Positions 51,680 to 59,651 of a DNA stretch of 64,000 nucleotides are shown here, one piece after another. The translations under genes and the position numbers were made by a program. The notes beneath the pieces were generated by a model, which saw only the letters and a program-made list of their open reading frames with translations, had not been told where the DNA came from and did no database searches. The stretch spans positions 620,001 through 684,000 of the forward strand of contig NZ_BAABWJ010000001.1 in NCBI RefSeq assembly GCF_040372805.1, written 5' to 3'. This stretch comes from Pseudoteredinibacter isoporae_A (GTDB taxonomy: Bacteria; Pseudomonadota; Gammaproteobacteria; Pseudomonadales; Cellvibrionaceae). The number at the start of each line of letters is the position of its first letter. Position 1 is the first letter of the stretch.

Positions 51680-52033
51680 ATGAAAAAACATCAACAAATC
51701 AATTATATTGAAATGCCTAGCCAAGATCTCGAAAAGACCAAGGCCTTCTTCCATTCTGCTTTCGGCTGGACCTTTCAGGATTATGGCCCGGATTACTGCG
51801 ACTTTCATCAAGAGGGCATCGATGGTGGTTTCTATCGCATTGATATGGCCATGAGTCAGGAAGCAGGCAGTGCGTTAGTTGTGCTGTATAGCGAGAATCT
51901 TGAGGCCAGTGAAAAGGCCGTTATCAAGGCCGGTGGTGACATCAGCAAGCCTTGTTTCGATTTTCCTGGCGGCCGTCGCTTCCATTTCCGCGAGCCCTGC
52001 GGCAATGAGTTTGCGATCTGGTCCGAATCCTAA
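51680..52033 (+). CDS. VOC family (glyoxalase-like) protein
   Basis: A 117-residue single-domain VOC protein. It begins with INYIEMPSQDLEKTKAFFHS and contains FGWTFQDYGPDYCDF and RRFHFREPCGNEFAIWSE, which carry the usual Glu near the C-terminus; the His of classical metal-binding glyoxalases is not obvious. Function unknown. It lies between the MBL gene and the operator of the ornithine cyclodeaminase-family gene. Confidence 0.82.
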   Translation: MKKHQQINYIEMPSQDLEKTKAFFHSAFGWTFQDYGPDYCDFHQEGIDGGFYRIDMAMSQEAGSALVVLYSENLEASEKAVIKAGGDISKPCFDFPGGRRFHFREPCGNEFAIWSES

Positions 52034-52128
52034 AACGCATCGACATCCGCACAGTGGGTCAGGGCCGAAAGCCTGGCCCGTTTTCACTCCCAATCAGACC
52101 TCGATCGTTTATTTTGTCCAGACAACTC

Positions 52129-52145
52129 TTGTATACTGTATACAA
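52129..52145. promoter_or_regulatory. 17-bp palindrome, probable GntR-type operator
   Basis: TTGTATACTGTATACAA is a perfect inverted repeat (8-bp arms, 1-bp centre) placed 24 bp before the ATG of the reductase gene at 52169. A close relative (14 of 17 identical) lies at 62025-62041 in the hydroxyproline divergon. This TTGTATAC style is common for GntR-family regulators. Confidence 0.7.
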
Positions 52146-52168
52146 TTTACAGTAATGAGAGTCAGTCC

Positions 52169-53110
52169 ATGGATTTTATCGATCAGCAGGCCATTGACCG
52201 CGCCTTACCCTTTGAGGATTTGGTGAATGCCCTTCAGAAGGCTTTTGCCAGCGATATTGAGACCCCTCTGCGCAATCACTATGACATTCCTAATCCTGAG
52301 AGCAGCCGGGAAACCACCTTGTTGATGATGCCCTCCTGGCAGGCGGGCAGTGATATAGGAATTAAGCTGGTCACAGTAACCCCGGAGAGCTACAAGTTTG
52401 ACCTTCCCTCCATTCAAGGCACCTACGTCCTGTTTGATGCTGTTCGGGGCTGCGTCAAAGCCACCATGGATGCACCGGCCCTGACGGCCAAACGCACGGC
52501 CGCTGCGTCCGCACTGGCGAGTCGCTTTATGTCGCGCCCGGATAGCCGAAAACTGCTGATGGTCGGCACTGGCACCCTGTCGAGCCAGCTCATTCGCGCA
52601 CATGCCAGCGTTCGCCCGATTGAGGATGTCATCATCTGGGGGCGCAACCCGGAAAAAGCCCAGGCCATTGCCGAGCTGGACAATCTTTCGGGCTTTAATA
52701 TTCAAGTTGCCGATGACCTGAATCAGGCCGTCAGTGAGGCAGACATTATTTCAGTGGCCACCATGAGCAAAGAGCCCCTGATCATGGGTGAGTGGCTGCA
52801 GGAAGGTCAACATCTGGATTTGGTCGGGGCCTATCGCCCCGATATGCGCGAAGCCGATGACGATTGCATCCGCCGCAGCCGTATCGTTGTCGACAATTAC
52901 ACCGGCGCCTGCAAAGAAACCGGCGATATCGCCACACCGTTGGCCAACGGCGTTTTGCAGCAGGAAGACATCTGCGCAGATCTGTTTCAACTCTGCCGAC
53001 AGGAACGCGCCTTCCTTCGCAATGATAAAGACATTACGCTGTTTAAGTCAGTTGGACATGCCCTGGAAGATCTTGCTGCCGCCCAGCTGGTCGTAAAAAG
53101 TTTAGCCTAA
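52169..53110 (+). CDS. Ornithine cyclodeaminase family protein, probable pyrroline-2-carboxylate reductase
   Basis: A 313-residue protein of the OCD/mu-crystallin family. Motifs: VKATMDAPALTAKRTAAASA (substrate site with the RTAA signature), the nucleotide motif LMVGTGTLSSQLIRAHA and VVDNYTGACKETGD. Family members reduce 1-pyrroline-2-carboxylate to L-proline (LhpI). The shared operator with the 3-hydroxyproline dehydratase-type gene (60945) supports that reaction here, since it would use the dehydratase product. A true ornithine cyclodeaminase or alanine dehydrogenase cannot be excluded by sequence alone. The Xaa-Pro aminopeptidase follows 30 bp later. Confidence 0.8.
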   Translation: MDFIDQQAIDRALPFEDLVNALQKAFASDIETPLRNHYDIPNPESSRETTLLMMPSWQAGSDIGIKLVTVTPESYKFDLPSIQGTYVLFDAVRGCVKATMDAPALTAKRTAAASALASRFMSRPDSRKLLMVGTGTLSSQLIRAHASVRPIEDVIIWGRNPEKAQAIAELDNLSGFNIQVADDLNQAVSEADIISVATMSKEPLIMGEWLQEGQHLDLVGAYRPDMREADDDCIRRSRIVVDNYTGACKETGDIATPLANGVLQQEDICADLFQLCRQERAFLRNDKDITLFKSVGHALEDLAAAQLVVKSLA

Positions 53111-53140
53111 GACACAAACAAATGTGGTTTGGAAAGCACT

Positions 53141-54442
53141 ATGAACATTGATTACAAAGCGCGCCGAGAATTGTTGCTGACCGAAATCGAAGCCGATTCT
53201 GTGGTCATTCTGGTTGGGAACACTGAAAAGGTGCGTAATAAAAACATTACCTACAATTTTCGCCAGGACAATGATTTCTACTATTTAACAGGCTTTGCCG
53301 AACCCGATGCAGTTGCGGTTCTGCGCCCTAACTCCAACCAACCCTTTGTGCTGTTTAATCTGCCTAAGGACAAAGCAGCAGAGATTAATTTTGGCCATCG
53401 TTGTGGCCAAACAATGGCGGCTGAACGTTATGACTGCGACGCAGCGTATGATATCGCCGAGCTTGAACAGCGCCTGCCTGAGCTGCTGGGACAGCGCCAG
53501 CATGTTTATCTATCCGACGAGCTGGGCCGTTTTGAAGATCGAATCTTCAGCTGGATCAACCAACAGCGGCGTGGTGCGAGATTCGACGAAACAAAAGTTT
53601 TTCGCAGCCTGCATTCGATTCTGCCCTTCATTCATGAACGTCGTATCATTAAGGACGACGCCGAACTCGCTCGCATTCGCCAAGCAGTTACGGCTTCGGT
53701 CGACGGGCACAAAACCGTCATGAAACAAGCTCGCGCGGGCATTAACGAACAGCAATTAGCCGGCGCTTTTTTTGGCAAAGTGTCTGAATACGGCTGCCAG
53801 GATGTGGGCTACCCTACTATTTTGGCCAGCGGAAATAACGCCTGCTGCCTGCACTACACTGAAAATAACGACGTGCTCCAGGACGGGCAAATCTTACTGA
53901 TTGATGCCGGTGGTGATTTTCAATATTACACGGCCGACATCACTCGCAGCTTTCCTGTCAATGGCCGCTTCAGTGATACACAAAAAGCCGTATACAAGGT
54001 GGTATTGGCCGCGCTCGATAATGCCATCGCTCTGGTGAAACCCGGCACACCATGGAACCACCTCTACGAAACTGCCATGGCCACTCTGGCACAAGGGCTT
54101 ATCGATCTGGGCATTCTCCGTTGCAGTATGGAAGAAGCTTTGGAGAAAGAACTCTACAAGCCTTACAGCATTCATAAAACCGGCCACTGGATGGGCCTGG
54201 ATGTTCATGATGTTGGGCGCTACAAACATCACAATGAGTGGAAAACATTGCAAGCGAATATGGTATTTACTATTGAGCCAGGATTGTATTTCCCCGCCCA
54301 CGATAACCAAGTTGCGCCGGAATTTCGCGGCATGGGCATTCGAGTTGAAGACGACATCCTAGTGACCGCCGACGGCCACGAAAATCTTTCAGCAGGCGCC
54401 CCAAGAACCGTAGAGGAGATTGAAGCCTGGATGGCTTCATAA
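53141..54442 (+). CDS. pepP: Xaa-Pro aminopeptidase
   Basis: A 433-residue aminopeptidase P from the ATG at 53141. The N-terminal domain (about 1-165) is followed by a pita-bread catalytic domain with all five metal ligands: LIDAGGDFQYYTADITRSFP (two Asp), HKTGHWMGLDVHDVG (His), FTIEPGLYF (Glu) and IRVEDDILV (Glu). It removes the first residue from peptides with Pro in second place. The upstream reductase of proline metabolism, 30 bp away, suggests that it feeds proline-type substrates. Confidence 0.92.
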   Translation: MNIDYKARRELLLTEIEADSVVILVGNTEKVRNKNITYNFRQDNDFYYLTGFAEPDAVAVLRPNSNQPFVLFNLPKDKAAEINFGHRCGQTMAAERYDCDAAYDIAELEQRLPELLGQRQHVYLSDELGRFEDRIFSWINQQRRGARFDETKVFRSLHSILPFIHERRIIKDDAELARIRQAVTASVDGHKTVMKQARAGINEQQLAGAFFGKVSEYGCQDVGYPTILASGNNACCLHYTENNDVLQDGQILLIDAGGDFQYYTADITRSFPVNGRFSDTQKAVYKVVLAALDNAIALVKPGTPWNHLYETAMATLAQGLIDLGILRCSMEEALEKELYKPYSIHKTGHWMGLDVHDVGRYKHHNEWKTLQANMVFTIEPGLYFPAHDNQVAPEFRGMGIRVEDDILVTADGHENLSAGAPRTVEEIEAWMAS

Positions 54443-54486
54443 TCGATGTTCAAATGCGCTGCCGCATAGGCAGCGCACTAAATAGC

Positions 54487-54696
54487 TTACAGCGGTTTTT
54501 TACGAGCGGTCGGTACCGCCGGTCTCGCGAGTTCAAGTGCAAAATCGGATTCCATTTGCCCCAGCCAAACCAATAATTCCACAATCAGGCCTACCATCAC
54601 CAAAAGCACCAGGCCCTGTCGAAAACCAAGGGCAAAGCAAACCGCCCCCAATACGGAAATCCCCATCAGCAACAGTAAACGGTATTTGAAATTCAT
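54487..54696 (-). CDS. Small two-helix membrane protein
   Basis: A 69-residue protein from the ATG at 54696 (MNFKYRLLLLMGISVLGAV), with AAGGA about nine bases upstream, which decides this start over a longer frame to 54801. Two membrane helices (about 5-22 and 26-46) and a charged tail. Not recognised. It is convergent with pepP. Confidence 0.6.
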   Translation of the reverse strand: MNFKYRLLLLMGISVLGAVCFALGFRQGLVLLVMVGLIVELLVWLGQMESDFALELARPAVPTARKKPL

Positions 54697-54843
54697 GCTG
54701 TTACATCCTTTTTTGCCTTTTGTCGCCATGACCTCACCGCGCTCATAGACGAATAACGGCCACATAGCTAAAAAACTGAGCCTGACTGCAACAAACGTCA
54801 ATTTAGCCCAAAAAAGTGGCAGAAACTCAGCTTGCCGCCTATA

Positions 54844-54868
54844 TTTTAATGAGTAATACTCACTAAAA
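54844..54868. promoter_or_regulatory. Palindrome, probable operator of the second TetR-Rieske pair
   Basis: A 25-bp palindrome with one mismatch pair and a single central base; the core is TGAGTAATACTCA (54850-54862), flanked by TTTTA and TAAAA. It lies 52 bp before the TetR ATG, as expected for autoregulation. The sequence differs from the operator of the first pair (8761-8811). Confidence 0.65.
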
Positions 54869-54920
54869 ATCGATATACAGCCATTTTACTGGCACTTAAC
54901 TGAACATTGACCAAACCATT

Positions 54921-55619
54921 ATGAGCGCTACTCAGATAGAAAAACGCAGCCAGTCACAGCGTCGGGAAGCCACCCGGCAGGCCATTCTTGAGGCCTGTAA
55001 AGCCATCATGAGCGAAGAGGATTTTGCCAATAGCAAAACCAGTACCATCGCCAAGCGCGCGGGAGTCGCCGAAGGCACAGTGTTCCTTCATTTTGAAAAC
55101 AAGCAGGGGCTTTTGCGGGCCCTGATTGATGAGGTCTTCGCGACGATACACACCAACATTGAAATGATTCAGCAAGCTCACAGCTGCCCCAAAAGGCGGT
55201 TAAGAGCAATGGCCGAGGACTATATCCAGCAGCTGGAGGCTCAATGGCCACTCGCCAGGCTGGTCGTGGGCAATCATGCGCGCTATGGAGATGAACAGAC
55301 TCAACAAGCCCTGCATCGCCACAACCGACGATACACCCAGCTTTTTGTTGATGCCTTTGAGGATATCAGCCAAGAGGAAATCGACGGTCATATTCCAAGC
55401 CCGGTGTTTCGTGACGCGCTGTTCGGTGCAATAGAACATTTTGCCATCGCCAACTTCAACACCGGTAAGGCCCACGACAGTGCACAATTTTTGGAGCAAC
55501 TTTGGCAGTTATTATTCCGAGGCGTGCTCAGCCGCGAGCACTCAACAAACAACCAGAGTTCTGATCTCGACCACATCGATCAAAAACTTGACCGGTTGCT
55601 CAACAAGCTCGATGCCTGA
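54921..55619 (+). CDS. TetR family transcriptional regulator of second Rieske gene
   Basis: A 232-residue TetR protein. The helix-turn-helix region (about 15-65) reads STIAKRAGVAEGTVFLHFENK; the C-terminal domain is helical with a long tail. The Rieske gene follows 29 bp later on the same strand. It differs strongly in sequence from the TetR at 8865, yet the gene arrangement is identical, suggesting parallel recruitment or ancient duplication of the pair. Confidence 0.88.
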   Translation: MSATQIEKRSQSQRREATRQAILEACKAIMSEEDFANSKTSTIAKRAGVAEGTVFLHFENKQGLLRALIDEVFATIHTNIEMIQQAHSCPKRRLRAMAEDYIQQLEAQWPLARLVVGNHARYGDEQTQQALHRHNRRYTQLFVDAFEDISQEEIDGHIPSPVFRDALFGAIEHFAIANFNTGKAHDSAQFLEQLWQLLFRGVLSREHSTNNQSSDLDHIDQKLDRLLNKLDA

Positions 55620-55648
55620 CATCACCCCAACATAACAAGGAGCCTGAT

Positions 55649-56806
55649 ATGTCCGACCCCAGACACGATATTTTTTCCGAACTGATCGCCAAAACCAGAG
55701 AAGGGGATTTAGGCAACATGGACGCCTGCGGAGAAATTGAGGCGAAAATCTATCATTGCGAAGAGGTGTTCAAGGACGAGCAAAACACCATCTTTCGTGA
55801 CGGGGCTTTTATTGTCGGTCATCACACCATGTTGAAAGAAGCCGGTGATCACATGGCATTCGATCACCTGGGGCAGCCCATTATTTTAACCCGCGCTCGC
55901 GACGGCAAAATCAGAGCATTCTTAAACGCCTGTCGCCACCGCGGCGTTCGTCTGGTCGATGGAGAAGAAGTTAAACGGCGTCCCAGCATGGTTTGCCCAT
56001 ACCACAACTGGGCCTATGGCATGGATGGAAAGCTAATCGCCGTACCTCTGGAAGAATCCTTTCCTCATCTTGATAAAACGTGTCGAAGCCTGAAGGCACT
56101 GCCTTGCGAAGTACGCCATGGTTTTATTTGGGTAAACCCCAACCCGGAAGGGTCATTAGATCTGGACAAACACCTGGGTGATATTGGCAACGATCTGGAG
56201 GCGTTTAACATCGATGGTGAGGTGTTCTTTAAACAATCATTAAAACGCAAGAAAACCAATTGGAAACTCATTGTCGACGCGTTCCTTGATGGTTACCACG
56301 TAAAGCGCTTGCATAAAAATACCGTAGGGCCTCTCTTTATTGATTGCGCCGCGGTCAGCGAGGCGAAGGGGGTTCATATTCGTTCCACTGTGGGGCGCAA
56401 TGAATTGGTAGACGCATTTGATTTAAACGACACTGACTGGGATTATCGCCATCACTGCACGTTTGCATACCAGATTTTTCCCAACACAACGCTGATTTTC
56501 CACCCGGACTACAGCAGCATTTTATCGGTGTACCCCATCGCGCCCGATGAAACTCTGGTCAATCACATTTGTCTGATCCCGGCCGAACCCAAAAATGAAG
56601 CCGAGCACGCTCATTATGAACGCGCTTTCGATATCATTGAGAACGGCGTGTTCGAAGCCGAAGACTTTTTTGTTTGTGAGCAGGCTCAAAAGGGGATCGC
56701 TACCGGCGCCAACGATACGTTTATTATTGGTGGACACGAAGCCAGCTTGCAATACTTCCACAACATCCTGCAAGAACAGATTCGTCAGAAGCAACAACAG
56801 GCTTGA
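55649..56806 (+). CDS. Rieske 2Fe-2S oxygenase, large subunit (second copy type)
   Basis: A 385-residue oxygenase with Rieske ligands CRHRGVR (about residue 92) and CPYHNW (about 115), and the mononuclear iron site DGYHVKRLHKNT in the C-terminal half. Its layout and spacing parallel the protein at 9518 (shared patterns NWKLxVDxF, FPNTxLI, VYP, YFH), so the two are homologous. The ribosome site AAGGAG is strong. No reductase gene is adjacent. Substrate unknown; a role in degrading a methylated amine or an aromatic compound is possible. Confidence 0.88.
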   Translation: MSDPRHDIFSELIAKTREGDLGNMDACGEIEAKIYHCEEVFKDEQNTIFRDGAFIVGHHTMLKEAGDHMAFDHLGQPIILTRARDGKIRAFLNACRHRGVRLVDGEEVKRRPSMVCPYHNWAYGMDGKLIAVPLEESFPHLDKTCRSLKALPCEVRHGFIWVNPNPEGSLDLDKHLGDIGNDLEAFNIDGEVFFKQSLKRKKTNWKLIVDAFLDGYHVKRLHKNTVGPLFIDCAAVSEAKGVHIRSTVGRNELVDAFDLNDTDWDYRHHCTFAYQIFPNTTLIFHPDYSSILSVYPIAPDETLVNHICLIPAEPKNEAEHAHYERAFDIIENGVFEAEDFFVCEQAQKGIATGANDTFIIGGHEASLQYFHNILQEQIRQKQQQA

Positions 56807-56812
56807 GAATAA

Positions 56813-57529
56813 CTAGTCTGACAAGTAGTACTCAACCGTCGATACGACTCGTATCTTTTTAATGTGCGGGTTATTGCGGTCTCGATCCTGGATCGAAAAC
56901 TGCCCCTGACTTGCTCTTTTGATTTTACCCAAGCGGCTGTTGGAATCGGCCGCAAACTTTTCGGCAACCTGCCGAGCGTTTTTTGTCGATTCCTCAATCA
57001 TGGCTGGCTTGATGTCATTGAGCTGATTAAAAATATACTCTGGGCGACTGTCGTAGTGATCGCCCCTTAACACCACACCTTGCTTGCCCAACTCACTGAT
57101 GGCTCCCATCATGCCACGAACGTTGCTTAGCTGTTCGCTATAAACTGTCACCGTTTGTGTGCCCACGAAGCGAAACGGAGAGCGCTCATTACCGTACTGC
57201 TGTGCTGACTTATCCGTAACGGCAGGCGCAGACACACTCACCTCTTCAGCTTGAATACCGCGCTCGACTAGAAATCCTCGAACCACAGCGGCATGTTCAT
57301 CCAGCTTTTGGTACAGATCTTCAAGACTATTACTTGCCGCTGAGTATTGAATCGGCCAGATGACAATATTCGCAGGCAACTCTCGCTCCGCCAGCCCTTT
57401 GACTCGAACCAAGCGCTCATATTCTTTAACTTTCACTGCCGACTGCCCGAGCAGATACCCCAGAGCAACCAGGCCGATACAGAGTAGCGCACCAAGAATC
57501 AAAGCACTGCTGCGACGATTTGCCATCAT
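56813..57529 (-). CDS. SIMPL domain (DUF541) membrane-anchored protein
   Basis: A 238-residue protein with one N-terminal membrane helix (LILGALLCIGLVALGYLL) and a SIMPL/DUF541 domain (VRVKGLAERELPANIVIWPI, then KIKRASQGQFSIQDRD). Anchored in the inner membrane facing the periplasm. The function of SIMPL proteins is poorly known. Convergent with the Rieske gene (6 bp apart) and 9 bp downstream of the oxidoreductase gene on its own strand. Confidence 0.85.
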   Translation of the reverse strand: MMANRRSSALILGALLCIGLVALGYLLGQSAVKVKEYERLVRVKGLAERELPANIVIWPIQYSAASNSLEDLYQKLDEHAAVVRGFLVERGIQAEEVSVSAPAVTDKSAQQYGNERSPFRFVGTQTVTVYSEQLSNVRGMMGAISELGKQGVVLRGDHYDSRPEYIFNQLNDIKPAMIEESTKNARQVAEKFAADSNSRLGKIKRASQGQFSIQDRDRNNPHIKKIRVVSTVEYYLSD

Positions 57530-57538
57530 AATCTTCCT

Positions 57539-58201
57539 TTAAGTGAGTGTGAAAATCTCATCAAGACGATAGACCTCAGATGCACCGGTTTGGTTCTCCA
57601 CCAGATAAAGCAGAGCATCAGCCACTTGGCTTCCCGCGATAGGTCGATAGCGTTTCAGGATACCCAAGGCATTCAGCCAGTTAAGGGCACTCTCACCCAG
57701 GCTTTCACCCAAGCGATGATGCTCTCTTTTTCCAACCAGTAGAGAAGGCTGCAAGATCGACAGTTTGTCAAAATTTAAGGCGTGTACCGCCAGTTCCAAT
57801 TCACCTTTCATTTTCATATAGGCACTGGCACTTTTCGCATCAGCGCCTGATGAAGACACCAGCAATAGGTGCTTTACGCCAGCAGCCCTCGCCAACTCAG
57901 CAGCGTGCCGCTGGTAGTCATAATCAACGACTCTCTGGGCCTCAATAGAACCCGCCTGCTTACGGGTCGTTCCGAGGCAACTGAAAAAGCAGTCGACATT
58001 GAACACCGCAGCGTGATCCGCTAAGTGATCGAAATCCAGTACGATATTATCAACGTTACCGGGGCAGTCTTCGATCGGCCGTCGACTGAGTGCCACAATG
58101 CGTCCATAGCCAGGAGCCTTGGCTATTTTCATGAGCAAGGCGCGCCCCACCAATCCTGTTGCACCAATAACCAGCGCCGACTTGAGTTTATCCGGCATCA
58201 T
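57539..58201 (-). CDS. NAD(P)-binding oxidoreductase (atypical SDR, YbjT/HTATIP2 type)
   Basis: An about 220-residue atypical short-chain dehydrogenase with the nucleotide motif LVIGATGLVGRALL, FFSCLGTTRKQAGS and HLLLVSSSGADAKS. The catalytic YxxxK is weak (SAYMKMKGELE), so an enzymatic role is uncertain. Start candidates are GTG 58207 and ATGs at 58201 and 58198; 58201 has AGGTGAG directly upstream and is preferred. That ribosome-site motif is repeated upstream (see repeat at 58203-58250). Confidence 0.8.
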   Translation of the reverse strand: MMPDKLKSALVIGATGLVGRALLMKIAKAPGYGRIVALSRRPIEDCPGNVDNIVLDFDHLADHAAVFNVDCFFSCLGTTRKQAGSIEAQRVVDYDYQRHAAELARAAGVKHLLLVSSSGADAKSASAYMKMKGELELAVHALNFDKLSILQPSLLVGKREHHRLGESLGESALNWLNALGILKRYRPIAGSQVADALLYLVENQTGASEVYRLDEIFTLT

Positions 58202-58202
58202 A

Positions 58203-58250
58203 CTCACCTAATATGGCTCTCACCTAATATGACTCTCACCTAGTCGTACT
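58203..58250. repeat. Short tandem repeat carrying a ribosome-site-like motif
   Basis: Three 16-bp units starting CTCACCTA (58203-58218, 58219-58234, 58235-58250); the first two differ at one base and the third at its end. On the minus strand each unit carries AGGTGAG, a Shine-Dalgarno-like word. The third unit covers the stop codon of the DUF1801 gene and the first abuts the start of the oxidoreductase gene. Confidence 0.75.
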
Positions 58251-58650
58251 TCTTACTCATGGCAGTGTATGAGCGTGTGATCAGTTCTTTCAGCACCGCC
58301 TCATCAACTGCCTTTAATGAGCTGATGTATAAACAGGATTTTCCCAGTTTGTGCTTTCCTAACTTCGCAAGAAGCGCGTCGTATTCAGAAAAACCGTTCA
58401 TAATATAAATCGAGAAGTTTTGTTTCCTCGGTGAGAATCCAGTTTTAAACCAGCGGCCTCCTGCACCAGTGTTTTGGTATTCGTAAGCCCCAAAACCAAC
58501 AATTGCGCTACCCCATACCGTGACTTTTTCACCCGTGATCGTTTTCATCATCTTGATCAGGCGTTTGGTATCTTCAAGTTTCTTTTCCGGCACACTGGCC
58601 ATGAACTCCGCCAAACTGATTTGTCCGGCTTTAGTTTTCAGTTCCGACAT
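58240..58650 (-). CDS. DUF1801 domain protein
   Basis: A 136-residue protein with the DUF1801 pattern (TGEKVTVWGSAIVGFGAYEY, then FSPRKQNFSIYIM). The domain is small and of unknown biochemical role. It overlaps the end of the acetyltransferase gene by 20 bp, which suggests co-transcription, and its end forms one unit of the 16-bp tandem repeat. Confidence 0.83.
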   Translation of the reverse strand: MSELKTKAGQISLAEFMASVPEKKLEDTKRLIKMMKTITGEKVTVWGSAIVGFGAYEYQNTGAGGRWFKTGFSPRKQNFSIYIMNGFSEYDALLAKLGKHKLGKSCLYISSLKAVDEAVLKELITRSYTAMSKKYD

Positions 58651-59179
58651 CAGACACCTCCTGTTTAAAGGTAAACGTCAAGCGCACCATATCCAAACAA
58701 TCGATACCGTTCTCAATAATGCTCTCGGGGTAATCCGAAAAGTAATCCGGAAGAATGTGATGAAGACGAAAACCCATTTTTTGATAAAGCGCCAGTTGCG
58801 ACAAGCTGGAATTGCCGGTACCAATCCACAACGCTTTCAGCTCAGCTCGCTTGCTGACATCAATGCAATGTTGAATCAGTTGTTTCGCCAAACCTTTGCC
58901 CTGATGATCTGGGTTCACAGCAATATTAATCAGTTCAGCCTCGCCTTTTGTTAGGCCCAGCTTTTCTCCATAGGCACACTCAGCACCAAGCAACAGTGCC
59001 AGAGCGATTGGCAAGCCATTGCTATGGATCGCAAAGATTCGACAATCGGGTAAGTAAGCGGAAATGACTTCTCGATCAGGGTCAGCCATGAACATCAGTG
59101 CCCAGTGGGCCTCATTCAAGTCGTGGATCTGGCATTCGACAATGCTCATTGAATTCACAGACAGCTCAAGATTCAGCAT
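58631..59179 (-). CDS. GNAT family N-acetyltransferase
   Basis: A GNAT protein with the acetyl-CoA motif INIAVNPDHQGKGLAKQLI and a C-terminal NSSLSQLALYQKMGFRLHHI. The start is uncertain: ATG at 59179 (182 residues, 14-bp overlap with the next gene) or ATG at 59149 (no overlap); neither has a strong ribosome site. The frame extends to 59242. Substrate unknown; the arrangement with DUF1801 and the oxidoreductase suggests a small operon. Confidence 0.8.
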   Translation of the reverse strand: MLNLELSVNSMSIVECQIHDLNEAHWALMFMADPDREVISAYLPDCRIFAIHSNGLPIALALLLGAECAYGEKLGLTKGEAELINIAVNPDHQGKGLAKQLIQHCIDVSKRAELKALWIGTGNSSLSQLALYQKMGFRLHHILPDYFSDYPESIIENGIDCLDMVRLTFTFKQEVSDVGTEN

Positions 59180-59576
59180 GGCGGCTGCGCCATTGCCAAA
59201 ACCCCAGTAAACCGCGAGCACAAACCAATGCCCCCAAACCATTCAATAGGGCACCACCATAACGCCAATAGTCCGAAGGCCATAAACTCGGATCTTGTGT
59301 GTAAGCAGGAATGACCGCGGAGCTCGCCAGAAACATTAATATGGCTGTCGCAAACATATACAGATAGGGCCAACGCCACACCCCCAGAGCAATCGCACAT
59401 GCAAATCCCAACAGCACCGCTATCGCGCTCACAGAGGCCGTCGGTCCTAAGGCAGGCTCACCGTTCGATAATAAAATCAGGCCCGCAATATTCCAGACGA
59501 TGCACAGCATCAAGTAATTAAATTGATAGGCGAGATTGGACTTGATAACGCTGAACAACGAAGCGCTTGGGCTCAT
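59166..59576 (-). CDS. Four-helix membrane protein of unknown function
   Basis: A 136-residue protein from the ATG at 59576, with AAAGGAAG upstream; a longer frame to 59621 lacks this signal. Four membrane helices are visible (LMLCIVWNIAGLILL, VSAIAVLLGFACAIALGV, YLYMFATAILMFLASS, and a C-terminal one). Family not recognised. It overlaps the acetyltransferase gene slightly. Confidence 0.68.
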   Translation of the reverse strand: MSPSASLFSVIKSNLAYQFNYLMLCIVWNIAGLILLSNGEPALGPTASVSAIAVLLGFACAIALGVWRWPYLYMFATAILMFLASSAVIPAYTQDPSLWPSDYWRYGGALLNGLGALVCARGLLGFWQWRSRHAES

Positions 59577-59651
59577 AATGACTTCCTTTTCTGCCAGCTT
59601 ACTAGCAACTGGCAGACGCAATCAAGCCCGGGCGAAATGCACCGGAAAGAC

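Noticed and set aside
52169..53110. Ornithine cyclodeaminase as the firm function
   Set aside because: The family fold is shared by several reductases; the operator shared with hydroxyproline genes favours pyrroline-2-carboxylate reductase, so ornithine cyclodeaminase is kept only as an alternative.
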